Assembly (NCBI RefSeq): GCF_031348265.1
Contig: NZ_CP133771.1
Location: 6,200,001-6,264,000 of the forward strand
Direction: 5' to 3'
Source of the DNA: Streptomyces collinus
GTDB lineage: Bacteria; Actinomycetota; Actinomycetes; Streptomycetales; Streptomycetaceae
DNA length: 64,000 nucleotides
This document shows positions 24,018 to 32,322 of this stretch, piece by piece. Below the pieces are notes generated by a model. The model was not told where the DNA came from. It did no database searches and worked only from the letters and a program-made list of their open reading frames with translations. Position numbers and translations under genes: made by a program. The stretch's first letter is position 1. Each line of letters begins with the position of its first letter.

Positions 24018-25451
24018 TCAGAGTCGGTGTGCCTTCAGGGCCATGTGCAGCAGCAGGCGGTCCTCGCCGTCGTCCAGGTCAAGGCCGGTGAGCTTCTCGA
24101 TCCGGGACAGGCGGTAGTACAGGGTCTGGCGGTGGATGCCCAGCTCGGCGGCGGCCCGGGCGGCCTGGCCGGCGCAGTCCAGGTAGACCTCGGCGGTCCG
24201 GGCGAGTTCGTGGTGGACCGGCGTGAGCAGCGTGCGGGCGACGGGGTCGTGGGCGACCTCCGGGGGCAGAGCCGTGAGTAGCCGGAACGGCCCGATCGAC
24301 GCCCACTGCGCGACCGGCCCGAACCGCGCCTCGGCCAGTGCCGCCCGGGCGGCCGCCGACGCCTCCGCCCAGGCGGTCACCAGGTCGGTGAGGCCGGAGC
24401 GGGGGGTGGCGACACCGGCGGCGGGCCCGGCTGCGCCTGCTCTGCTCGCGGTGCCTGCTCTGCTCGCGGTGCCTGCTCTGCTCGCGGTGCCTGTTCCGCT
24501 TGCGGTGCCTGTTCCGCTTGCGGTGCCTGTTCCGCTTGCCGTGCCCGCCGCACCCGCGGTGCCCGTGGAGGAGCCGTCCGTGCCGCCGGTGGTGTTTCCG
24601 CCCGGGCCGCTGCCGCCCGCCCCCCGCGCGGCCGCGCTCCACGCGCCGCTTCCCCCTCGCGCCCGCTCCAGCAGTCGCCCCGCCGCCGTCGTCGCCGGGG
24701 TGAGGACGTCCGGGGAGCGCAGGCGGATCAGGAGCGCCAGGCACTGGGCCGTCGCGCCCCACGGCAACGTGCACAGTGCCGTCGCGCCCGGCATCGTGCG
24801 GACCGACGGCGCGTCGTCCGGGTCGGCCGAGGGCCAGGGGGCGACGCAGACCACCGTGTGCGGGCCGTCGGCGCGGGAACCGAGGGCGGTGCGGAGCTCC
24901 GCGATCGCCATGTCGCTCTGCCAGCCGGGCTCGGCGGTGAGCACCGCCCGCAGTTCGCGGCTGAGGTCGGCGCCGTGCTGGGCCTCGTCCGCGAGGAGGG
25001 CGCCGATGCGGGCCGTGACCCGCATGGCGGCGTCGAGCCGGGGTTCGCCCGGGCCGGGATCGTCGTCCAGGAGCCATACGTAGCCGTGCACCACGCCCCG
25101 GTGGCGTACGGGGAGGCAGATCCGGCCCCGGTAGACCCCGGCCTCCGGTGTCGGGGGGATACGGACCGGGCCCGTCGCCCGGGTGATGCCGAAGCCCTCG
25201 AACCACGCCCGGACCGCCGCGGTCGAGCGGCGGGTGAGGATCGAGCGGGTGCGCACCGGGTCCAGGGCCGACGGGTCGAGGTCGCCCTCACTGTCGTACG
25301 CACCGAAGGCGATCAGCTCGAAGTCCCGGTTCTCCAAGGTCGCGGGTGCGCCGAGCAGCTCCGAGATCTCGTCGACCAGCTCCTCGTAGTCGCCCCTGTG
25401 TTCCGACGTCACCCGGGCATTGTCGCGCACTTCCCGGACCCCTTCATACAT
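24018..25451 (-). CDS. PucR-family regulator, probable activator of proline catabolism
   Basis: About 477-aa PucR-type regulator (464 aa if GTG 25412 is used). The C-terminal helix-turn-helix is of the PucR type: RAAAELGIHRQTLYYRLSRI, followed by TGLDL. The N-terminal part is a sensor region. Between them lies a low-complexity linker (Thr-Ala-Ser-Gly repeats) encoded by about six 18-bp tandem repeats. It is divergent from the proline dehydrogenase gene; actinobacterial PucR proteins at this position activate proline use. Neither start has a strong ribosome binding site. Confidence 0.87.
   Translation of the reverse strand: MYEGVREVRDNARVTSEHRGDYEELVDEISELLGAPATLENRDFELIAFGAYDSEGDLDPSALDPVRTRSILTRRSTAAVRAWFEGFGITRATGPVRIPPTPEAGVYRGRICLPVRHRGVVHGYVWLLDDDPGPGEPRLDAAMRVTARIGALLADEAQHGADLSRELRAVLTAEPGWQSDMAIAELRTALGSRADGPHTVVCVAPWPSADPDDAPSVRTMPGATALCTLPWGATAQCLALLIRLRSPDVLTPATTAAGRLLERARGGSGAWSAAARGAGGSGPGGNTTGGTDGSSTGTAGAAGTASGTGTASGTGTASGTGTASRAGTASRAGTASRAGAAGPAAGVATPRSGLTDLVTAWAEASAAARAALAEARFGPVAQWASIGPFRLLTALPPEVAHDPVARTLLTPVHHELARTAEVYLDCAGQAARAAAELGIHRQTLYYRLSRIEKLTGLDLDDGEDRLLLHMALKAHRL
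24441..24548. repeat. 18-bp tandem repeats inside the PucR gene
   Basis: Six adjoining 18-bp units: three of the TCTGCTCGCGGTGCCTG(C/T) type, then two of TCCGCTTGCGGTGCCTGT and one diverged copy. The unit length is a multiple of three, so copy-number change would keep the frame. Confidence 0.85.
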
Positions 25452-25603
25452 CTGTCTGAGATCTGCGGCACGAATGCGTGACAGCTGTCGATGGCCGACG
25501 ATCGGAGGGATCCTTAGGTTTCACGGTGGTTCTCCGTGCCGTACCCGACGCATCATCCGCGAGAGGTCCGGCCTTCACGTTGCTTGTGCTCTGGAGGTGC
25601 CCC

Positions 25604-26530
25604 GTGCTGGGTCCCGTGATTCTCGCCGCGTCACGCAGCGACCGGATGCGACGCCTGATCTCGGCGGCCCCGGTGACCAAGCAGGTCGTCGACCGCTTCA
25701 TCCCGGGCGAGGACGTCGACGACATCGTCCCCGTCGTCCGGGATCTCGCGGACAACGGCCTCGAACTGACGATGGACGTCGTCGGCGAGGACATCACCAA
25801 CCCCGCGCAGGCCGCCGCCGCCCGGGACGCCTACCTGGAGCTCGTCGACCGCCTCAAGCCGCTGGAGCTCGGCACCCGTGCCGAGATGTCGGTGAAGCTG
25901 TCGATGTTCGGGCAAGCGCTGGAGGGCGGCCACGAGCTGGCCCTGAGCAACGTCCGCCCGGTCGTCGAGGCCGCCGCCGAGATCGGCACCACGGTCACGC
26001 TCGACGCCGAGGACCACACCACCCTCGACTCGATGTTCGCCATCCACGAGGAGCTGCGGAAGGACTTCCCGCAGACCGGCTGCGTCATCCAGGCCTACCT
26101 GTTCCGCACCGAGGCCGACGCCCGCCGCCTCGCCGAGAGCGGCAGCCGGGTCCGCCTGGTCAAGGGCGCCTACAAGGAGCCGGCCTCGGTCGCGTACCAG
26201 GACAAACATGAGATCGACCGGGCGTATGTTCGTATTCTGCGCACGTTGATGGAGGGGACGGGGTACCCGATGATCGGGTCCCACGACCCGCGCCTGATCG
26301 CGATCGGCCAGGAACTCGCCCACCAGGCCGGGCGCAAGCTCGACGAGTACGAGTTCCAGATGCTCTACGGCATCCGCACCGACGAGCACCTGCGGCTGGC
26401 CGCCGAGGGCCACCGGATGCGCGTCTACACCGCGTACGGCACCGACTGGTACGGCTACTTCATGCGCCGTCTCGCGGAGAAGCCGGCCAACCTGCGCTTC
26501 TTCGCCCGCTCGATGCTCACCAAGGGCTGA
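25604..26530 (+). CDS. Proline dehydrogenase (monofunctional)
   Basis: 308-aa FAD enzyme oxidising L-proline to 1-pyrroline-5-carboxylate at the membrane. The (beta/alpha)8 PRODH barrel is complete. RLVKGAYKEP, MIGSHDPRL, EFQMLYGIR and the C-terminal VYTAYGTDWYGYFMRRLAEKP are family signatures, including the proline-binding Arg pair. GTG 25604 follows GGAGG at 25593-25597. Open frame upstream is not supported. It is followed after 90 bp by P5C dehydrogenase, so proline is taken to glutamate by two proteins instead of a single PutA. Confidence 0.95.
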   Translation: MLGPVILAASRSDRMRRLISAAPVTKQVVDRFIPGEDVDDIVPVVRDLADNGLELTMDVVGEDITNPAQAAAARDAYLELVDRLKPLELGTRAEMSVKLSMFGQALEGGHELALSNVRPVVEAAAEIGTTVTLDAEDHTTLDSMFAIHEELRKDFPQTGCVIQAYLFRTEADARRLAESGSRVRLVKGAYKEPASVAYQDKHEIDRAYVRILRTLMEGTGYPMIGSHDPRLIAIGQELAHQAGRKLDEYEFQMLYGIRTDEHLRLAAEGHRMRVYTAYGTDWYGYFMRRLAEKPANLRFFARSMLTKG

Positions 26531-26620
26531 CGGCCCTTCTCAGGGCGAGAGCCCTTGAAGGGCCTGGAGCCCGTCAAGGGCCGAGACCGACACACCGCTC
26601 AGTAAGGAGTTACGGAAAAC

Positions 26621-28251
26621 ATGGACGCTGTGACCCAGGTCCCCACCCCCGTCAACGAGCCGGTGCACGGCTACGCCCCCGGCTCGCCCGAGCGGGCCCG
26701 GCTGGAGGCCAAGCTGAAGGAGCTGGCCGACAACCCCGTCGACCTGCCCTGCACCATCGGCGGCGAGAAGCGGATGGGCGGCGGCGAGGCCTTCCAGGTC
26801 GTCCAGCCGCACAACCACAAGGCCGTGCTCGGCACCTACCGCAACGCCACGCAAGCGGACGCCCAGGACGCCATCGACGCGGCCCTGGCCGCCGCCCCCG
26901 CCTGGCGTGCGATGTCCTTCGACGACCGCGCGGCGATCATCCTGCGCGCCGCCGAGCTGCTGTCCGGCCCGTGGCGCGAGACGCTCGCCGCCTCCACCAT
27001 GCTCGGTCAGTCCAAGACCGCCCAGCAGGCCGAGATCGACACGCCCTGCGAGCTGATCGACTTCTGGCGGTTCAACGTCTCCTACGCCCGCAACCTCCTC
27101 GCCGAGCAGCCCCCGGCGAACTCCCCGGGCGTGTGGAACCGTCTGGACCACCGCCCGCTGGAGGGCTTCGTCTACGCGGTGACGCCCTTCAACTTCACCG
27201 CCATCGCGGGCAACCTCCCGACGGCCCCGGCCCTGATGGGCAACGTCGTCGTCTGGAAGCCGTCCCCGACGCAGACCCACGCAGCCGTGCTGCTGATGCA
27301 GCTGCTGGAGGAGGCCGGTCTGCCCAAGGGCGTCATCAACCTCGTCACCGGTGACGGCATCGAGGTCTCCAAGGTCGCCCTGGTCCACCGCGACCTGGCC
27401 GGCATCCACTTCACCGGCTCGACCCCCACCTTCCAGTACCTGTGGAAGACGGTCGGCAACAACATCGAGAAGTACCGCACCTACCCCCGCCTCGTCGGCG
27501 AGACCGGCGGCAAGGACTTCCTCGTCGCCCACCCGTCGGCCGACCCGGCGATCCTGAAGACGGCGTTCACCCGCGGCGCCTTCGAGTTCCAGGGCCAGAA
27601 GTGCAGCGCCACCTCCCGGGCGTACATCCCGGCCTCGATCTGGAACTCCGGCTTCAAGGAGGAGCTGGCCGCCGAGGTCGACGGCATCAAGATGGGTGAC
27701 GTCACCGATCTGTCGAACTTCATCGGCGCCGTCATCGACGAGCGTGCCTTCGCCAAGAACAAGGCCGCCATCGACCGCGCCAAGGAGGACGCCTCCTGCA
27801 CGATCGTCGCGGGCGGCACCTACGACGACTCCGAGGGCTGGTTCGTGCGCCCGACCGTCATCGAGTGCACCGACCCGGAGAACGAGGTCTTCCGCACCGA
27901 GTACTTCGGCCCGATCATCGCCGTGCACGTCTACGAGGACGACAAGTACGACGAGATGCTGACCCAGATGGAGTCCGTCTCCGACTACGCCCTGACCGGC
28001 TCGGTCATCGCGAACGACCGCGCGGCGGCGGCCTACACCGCCGACAAGCTCCGCTACGCGGCCGGCAACTTCTACATCAACGACAAGTCGACCGGCGCCG
28101 TCGTCGGCCAGCAGCCCTTCGGCGGCGGCCGTGCTCCGGCACCAACGACAAGGCCGGCGCCCCGCAGAACCTGATGCGCTGGACCCTGACCCGCGCCATC
28201 AAGGAGACGCTGGTCCCGCCGACGGACTACACGTACCCGCACATGGGCTGA
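26621..28251 (+). CDS. 1-pyrroline-5-carboxylate dehydrogenase with a frameshift near the 3' end
   Basis: Aldehyde dehydrogenase-family enzyme oxidising glutamate semialdehyde to glutamate with NAD, the second step of proline breakdown. Reading from ATG 26621 gives a clean family sequence (catalytic Cys in FEFQGQKCSATSRAY) up to QQPFGGGR, then goes out of frame at about 28131-28136 and stops at 28174. The expected ending (SGTNDKAGAPQNLMRW through DYTYPHMG) is intact in the next frame to 28251. One missing base (expected CGT GCC TCC GGC) explains it; restored length is 543 aa, the family norm. Either a sequencing error or a recent mutation. The lost C-terminus includes part of the conserved core. 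Confidence 0.9.
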
Positions 28252-28266
28252 CACCCCCCGGGTGAA

Positions 28267-28301
28267 CCGACGGGCCAGGTCGAAAAGACCTGGCCCGTCG
28301 G
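28267..28301 (+). terminator. Terminator of the proline operon
   Basis: Perfect 15-bp stem (28267-28281 with 28287-28301) and GAAAA loop, 16 nt after the P5C dehydrogenase stop. No long U-tract. Confidence 0.85.
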
Positions 28302-28325
28302 CATGTCCGGGGAAAGACTGGGCCG

Positions 28326-28868
28326 ATGAGCATCCGAGTGCGCACCGCCCACACCGCCGATCTGACCCCCGCCGAACTCGATGCCGTGCGCGGCCTGCTG
28401 GACGCCGCGTTCGAGGGGGACTTCGGTGACGAGGACTGGGACCACGGACTCGGCGGCATGCACGCCCTCGTGCACGACGACTCCGGGCTCGCCGCGCACG
28501 GGGCGGTCGTGATGCGCCGGGTGCGGCACGGCGGGCGGTGGCTGCGGGCCGGTTACGTCGAGAACGTCGCCGTGCGCTCCGACGCCCGGCGCGGCGGCCT
28601 CGGTGGGCGGGTCATGGCGGAGCTGGAACGTGTCGTCGACCGCGCCTACGACCTCGGCGCCCTGTCCGCGAGCGACGACGGGGCCCGGCTCTACACCTCC
28701 CGCGGCTGGGAGCCGTGGACCGGTCGGGTGCACGCCCTCAGTCCGCGGGACGGCATCGTCCGGCTGCCGGACGAAGAGGGCAGCACCTACGTCCGTACCG
28801 CCCTGGCCGGCTCCCTCGACCCCGCGCACGAGCTGGTCTTCGACTGGCGCGACGGCGACGTGCTCTAG
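28326..28868 (+). CDS. GNAT acetyltransferase, AAC(2')-I-like
   Basis: 180-aa GNAT protein. The first two-thirds closely follow the chromosomal aminoglycoside 2'-N-acetyltransferases of mycobacteria as I know them: DEDWDHGLGGMHALV, AGYVENVAVRSDARRGGLG (acetyl-CoA loop), LGALSASDDGARLY, SRGWEPW, and a C-terminal FDWRDGDVL. Such enzymes acetylate 2'-amino groups of aminoglycosides, but many chromosomal members may have other physiological substrates. Intact and of normal length. It stands alone, 24 bp after the proline operon terminator. Confidence 0.88.
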   Translation: MSIRVRTAHTADLTPAELDAVRGLLDAAFEGDFGDEDWDHGLGGMHALVHDDSGLAAHGAVVMRRVRHGGRWLRAGYVENVAVRSDARRGGLGGRVMAELERVVDRAYDLGALSASDDGARLYTSRGWEPWTGRVHALSPRDGIVRLPDEEGSTYVRTALAGSLDPAHELVFDWRDGDVL

Positions 28869-29117
28869 AAATCACCGCAGGTCAGGCCAGTGTGATCCAG
28901 TCCACCGTCTCAGATAGTAGGAAGTCCGAGTAATTGTGGAGACAGACGCTCCGCGCTCCCTTAGCTTTGTAGAAGCCGAACGTCTCGCTCGACCAAGCGA
29001 ATGGCGGTCGTGAGCCGGGCCCCCGTGCAGGCAACCCCTGCGGCACCGCTCCCCGCCCTTTCCGGCGTCTCGTATCCCTCCCTGTGCACTCCGTGCTGTC
29101 GAAGGAGTCGATTTCCC

Positions 29118-29249
29118 ATGGCCGAGACGACCGTCCGCCGCCGAGTCCGTCACCTCTCCCGTACGACCGAGTCCGACCGTAAGAACGCCGCCGCCGCGCT
29201 CCAGCGCGCCCTGGACCGCAGGGACAACGGCGGATCCAGCGGCCACTGA
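29118..29249 (+). CDS. Small basic protein (43 aa)
   Basis: Begins MAETTVRRRVRHLSRTTES and ends in a Gly/Ser tail. Arg-rich and probably helical. A GAAGGAG ribosome binding site at 29101-29107 supports ATG 29118. I believe similar short proteins occur across Streptomyces, but no function is known to me. About 250 bp upstream (28869-29117) holds no other gene. Confidence 0.6.
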   Translation: MAETTVRRRVRHLSRTTESDRKNAAAALQRALDRRDNGGSSGH

Positions 29250-29301
29250 GCCGCAGCCGCAACAGGACCGGGAGCCGCCCGACGAGGAGCGGTGCGGGGT
29301 C

Positions 29302-30882
29302 TCACGCCCCGCGCCGCACCTCGAAGTGGTCGATCCGCTCACCGCTCGACGCCAGCGCCGACACCTTCAGCTTCGGCCTGGCGCCGCTGACCGCCTCCAC
29401 CGAGAGGAACGAGAAGCCGCGGTAGCGCACCCGTGACCACTGCGCCGACTCCTCCTTGGTGTCCCGGGACTTGGTCCAGCGGAACGTGGTGACCGGCTCG
29501 TGGTCGGCGGTGTTCCCCTCGTAGCTCTCCTTCACGCCGTCGGGGAAGCCGTACAGCTCCTTGCCGCCGCCGCCCGCGGTGACGTACACGATCCCGTCCC
29601 GCCGCGGATCCGTCGCCCCGCCGACCGGCACCGGCCGGCCCACCTCGCCGTTCCGGATGGCGTCCGTCCGCTCGTAGACGTGGTTGTGCCCGTTGATCAC
29701 CAGGTCCACCTCGTGCCGGGCGAACAGCGGCAGCCACTCGGCACGCACCCCGCCGTCCGAGGCGTGCGTGGACGTCGAGTACGCGCAGTGGTGGAAGAAG
29801 ACGACGATGAAGTCGACGTCCTTCGAGGACCGCAGCTCGCCGAGCTTGCCGTCCAGCCACTTCGTCTGCCGCCCCTCCGTGTGACCGAAGTTGGCGGGGA
29901 TCTCGTACGACACGTCGTTCGCGTCCAGCGCGACCACGCCCACGTTGCCGTACGTGAAGGCGTACACGCCCGGTGCCGTACGCGCGTCGAAGCCGCTGTC
30001 CGGCAGGGAGAACCGGGCGAGCTGGCCGCCGTAGCCGTCCGGTGAGTACCAGGCCTCCATGTCGTGGTTGCCGGTCGTCACCATCCACGGCACCGACCGG
30101 GCCACCGGCTCGGTCTGCTTCAGGAACCGGTCCCACTGGCCCGCGTCGAAGACGTCCGACTCCTTGCCCTTGCCGGTCGGGTCGGCGTAGCAGATGTCGC
30201 CAGCGTGCAGATGGAAGGCTGGCTCGCGGCGCAGCAGCGTACGGTCGTTGAGGGCCGCCTCGTCGCCCACCCCCTGGTCGCCGAACGCCGTGAACACGAA
30301 CCTCTTTGGAGGGCGCGCGGGTGCCGTGCGGAAAGAGGTGACGGTCCTCCGGTGCCGCGGGGAGGCCGGGTCGAAGCCCTCGTGGCCGACGCCGTAGTAG
30401 TACGTCGTGTCCGGGCGCAGGCCGTCCAGCGCGGCGTGCAGGTAGTACTGGTCGACCGCAGCCCGGATGCCCTTCAGCTCCGGGGTGTGCAGGTCGCGCA
30501 GCTCCGCCTCGACCTTGCGGCCGAGGTCGTCCGGGCGCAGGCCCACCCGGACGTAGGGCTTCCGCACCGCGAGCGGCACCTGCCAGGAGATCCGCATCTG
30601 GGTCTTCGGGTCGGCGCCGAACGCCAGATGGCGGCCGAAGGGCGTGATGAGGGAGCCGGGCGCCTCCGAGGTGCCGGGCGACGGGCTCCCCGCCGTCGTG
30701 GCGCCGCCCTGCCCGGACCGGGAGCCGGAACCGGAGCAGCCGGTCAGCAGCCCGCCCGCCACCGCGCCCGCGGTCACCAGGGTGCGCCGCCGCGACAGTC
30801 GCGTCCGCAGGTACTCGTGCTGCTCCGCCATGCTCATCCGGCGGGCGAGCTCGGGCGGGATGCCGAAGTGGGGGATCTCCAT
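29302..30882 (-). CDS. Purple acid phosphatase-like metallophosphoesterase lipoprotein
   Basis: About 526-aa secreted phosphoesterase. The N-terminus has a twin-arginine-like SRRRTLV and a lipobox (LLTGC), so it is probably Tat-exported and membrane-anchored. An N-terminal fibronectin-like purple-acid-phosphatase domain is followed by a calcineurin-like metallophosphoesterase core: FTAFGDQGVG, LHAGDICYADP, TTGNHDMEAW, FFHHCAYS and INGHNHVYER, carrying the metal ligands. A role in phosphate scavenging from esters is likely. ATG 30882 is chosen; a frame extending to 31080 has no domain support. Confidence 0.88.
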   Translation of the reverse strand: MEIPHFGIPPELARRMSMAEQHEYLRTRLSRRRTLVTAGAVAGGLLTGCSGSGSRSGQGGATTAGSPSPGTSEAPGSLITPFGRHLAFGADPKTQMRISWQVPLAVRKPYVRVGLRPDDLGRKVEAELRDLHTPELKGIRAAVDQYYLHAALDGLRPDTTYYYGVGHEGFDPASPRHRRTVTSFRTAPARPPKRFVFTAFGDQGVGDEAALNDRTLLRREPAFHLHAGDICYADPTGKGKESDVFDAGQWDRFLKQTEPVARSVPWMVTTGNHDMEAWYSPDGYGGQLARFSLPDSGFDARTAPGVYAFTYGNVGVVALDANDVSYEIPANFGHTEGRQTKWLDGKLGELRSSKDVDFIVVFFHHCAYSTSTHASDGGVRAEWLPLFARHEVDLVINGHNHVYERTDAIRNGEVGRPVPVGGATDPRRDGIVYVTAGGGGKELYGFPDGVKESYEGNTADHEPVTTFRWTKSRDTKEESAQWSRVRYRGFSFLSVEAVSGARPKLKVSALASSGERIDHFEVRRGA

Positions 30883-31036
30883 GTCCAGTGAACTTCCCAG
30901 CGGCGGCCAACGTCCCCGCCACGTACGGGTGAACGCAAGCCGACGGACGCGTGCCGTCCCCCGGACGGGTACCGTCCTGCTGTCCGCATCACGGACACCC
31001 CGTGTCATTCCATGGGACGAGGAGTAGGGTGCCCGC

Positions 31037-32080
31037 ATGTCTCGCAGCATCAATCTCGCAGTGATCCCCGGTGACGGCATCGGCCAGGAGGTCGTGGCCG
31101 AAGGTCTGAAGGTCCTCTCCGCCGTCCTTCCGCAGGATGTGAAGCTGGAGACCGAGGAGTACGACTTCGGTGCCCGGCGCTACCACGCCACCGGTGAGAC
31201 CCTCACCGACGCCGACCTCGACGCCCTGAAGCGGCACGACGCCATCCTGCTCGGCGCGATCGGCGACCCGTCCGTGCCGTCCGGCGTCCTGGAGCGCGGC
31301 TTCCTGCTCAAGCTCCGCTTCGCCTTCGACCACCACGTCAACCTGCGTCCGTCGAAGCTCCTGCCGGGTGTCGCCACCCCGCTCGCGGGTGAGCCGGAGA
31401 TCGACTTCGTCGTGGTCCGCGAGGGCACCGAGGGCCCCTACACGGGCAACGGCGGCACGATCCGCAAGGGCACCGAGCATGAGGTCGCCACCGAGGTCTC
31501 CGTGAACACGGCCTTCGGTGTCGAGCGCGTGGTGCGGGACGCCTTCGCCCGGGCCCAGGCCCGCCCGCGCAAGAAGCTGGCGCTGATCCACAAGAACAAC
31601 GTGCTGACCTTCGCCGGTCACCTGTGGACCAACATCTTCAACCAGGTGGCCGAGGAGTTCCCCGAGGTCACCACCGAGTACATGCACGTGGACGCGGCGA
31701 CGATCTACCTCGTCACGCAGCCCGAGCGCTTCGACGTGATCGTCACCGACAACCTCTTCGGCGACATCGTCACCGACCTCGCCGCGGCCGTCTCCGGCGG
31801 CATCGGCGTCGCCGCCTCCGGCAACATCAACCCCGCCGGGGACTTCCCCTCGATGTTCGAGCCCGTGCACGGCTCGGCCCCGGACATCGCCGGCCAGGGC
31901 AAGGCCGACCCGACCGCCACCGTGCTGTCCGTCGCCCTGCTGCTGCGCCACCTCGGCTACGAGGCGGAGGCCGCCCGCATCGACGACGCGGTCGCCGCCG
32001 ACCTCTCGGAGCGCACCGGCAAGCCCGCCCGCTCCACCTCGGAGATCGGCGACGCGCTCGCCGTACGCGTAGCCGGCTGA
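31037..32080 (+). CDS. leuB: 3-isopropylmalate dehydrogenase
   Basis: 347-aa enzyme of leucine synthesis converting 3-isopropylmalate to 2-ketoisocaproate via oxidative decarboxylation with NAD. Family motifs: IPGDGIGQEV, LLGAIGDPSVPSG, RPSKLLPG, VREGTEGPYTGNGG, HKNNVLTFAG, VTDNLFGDIVTDLAA, and EPVHGSAPDIAGQGKADPTA. ATG 31037 follows AGGAGTAGGG. It stands alone upstream of ilvE, separated by a perfect terminator. Confidence 0.97.
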   Translation: MSRSINLAVIPGDGIGQEVVAEGLKVLSAVLPQDVKLETEEYDFGARRYHATGETLTDADLDALKRHDAILLGAIGDPSVPSGVLERGFLLKLRFAFDHHVNLRPSKLLPGVATPLAGEPEIDFVVVREGTEGPYTGNGGTIRKGTEHEVATEVSVNTAFGVERVVRDAFARAQARPRKKLALIHKNNVLTFAGHLWTNIFNQVAEEFPEVTTEYMHVDAATIYLVTQPERFDVIVTDNLFGDIVTDLAAAVSGGIGVAASGNINPAGDFPSMFEPVHGSAPDIAGQGKADPTATVLSVALLLRHLGYEAEAARIDDAVAADLSERTGKPARSTSEIGDALAVRVAG

Positions 32081-32098
32081 CCCGCCGCTGCACACCGC

Positions 32099-32131
32099 AA
32101 GCCGCCGGGTCGCATCAGCGCCCGGCGGCTT
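32099..32131 (+). terminator. leuB terminator
   Basis: AAGCCGCCGGG (32099-32109) pairs perfectly with CCCGGCGGCTT (32121-32131) over an 11-nt loop, 18 nt after the leuB stop. Confidence 0.85.
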
Positions 32132-32207
32132 CCGCATGTTCCCGCCGGGTGCCACCATCGACCACCGTGCCGCAATCACCCCGTTCCTCCCGCCGCCGCC
32201 CCCGGGC

Positions 32208-32213
32208 GATAAT
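32208..32213 (+). promoter_or_regulatory. Candidate -10 element for ilvE
   Basis: GATAAT is close to the vegetative consensus and is the most AT-rich spot in the leuB-ilvE gap. RNA would start near 32220, just ahead of the possible leader ORF at 32232. The -35 region is weak. Confidence 0.4.
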
Positions 32214-32231
32214 CGAACGCGAGGCCGCGGA

Positions 32232-32309
32232 ATGAGGGAATGCTCGGACGTCCTAGCACTGGTCACCATCAGAGCAGTACCGAGCGCGGCCCGTCACTAC
32301 AACCGGTGA
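32232..32309 (+). CDS. Possible ilvE leader peptide (25 aa)
   Basis: Short ORF with a GAGG at 32221-32224, 7 nt before its ATG. It contains VLALVTIRAV, so 6 of 10 consecutive residues are Ile, Leu or Val. It ends 13 nt before ilvE. A GCTCGG/CCGAGC pairing (32242-32247 with 32280-32285) is possible, but there is no terminator with a T-run. It could act by attenuation or translational coupling, or be chance. Confidence 0.4.
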   Translation: MRECSDVLALVTIRAVPSAARHYNR

Positions 32310-32322
32310 AGGACATCAACCC

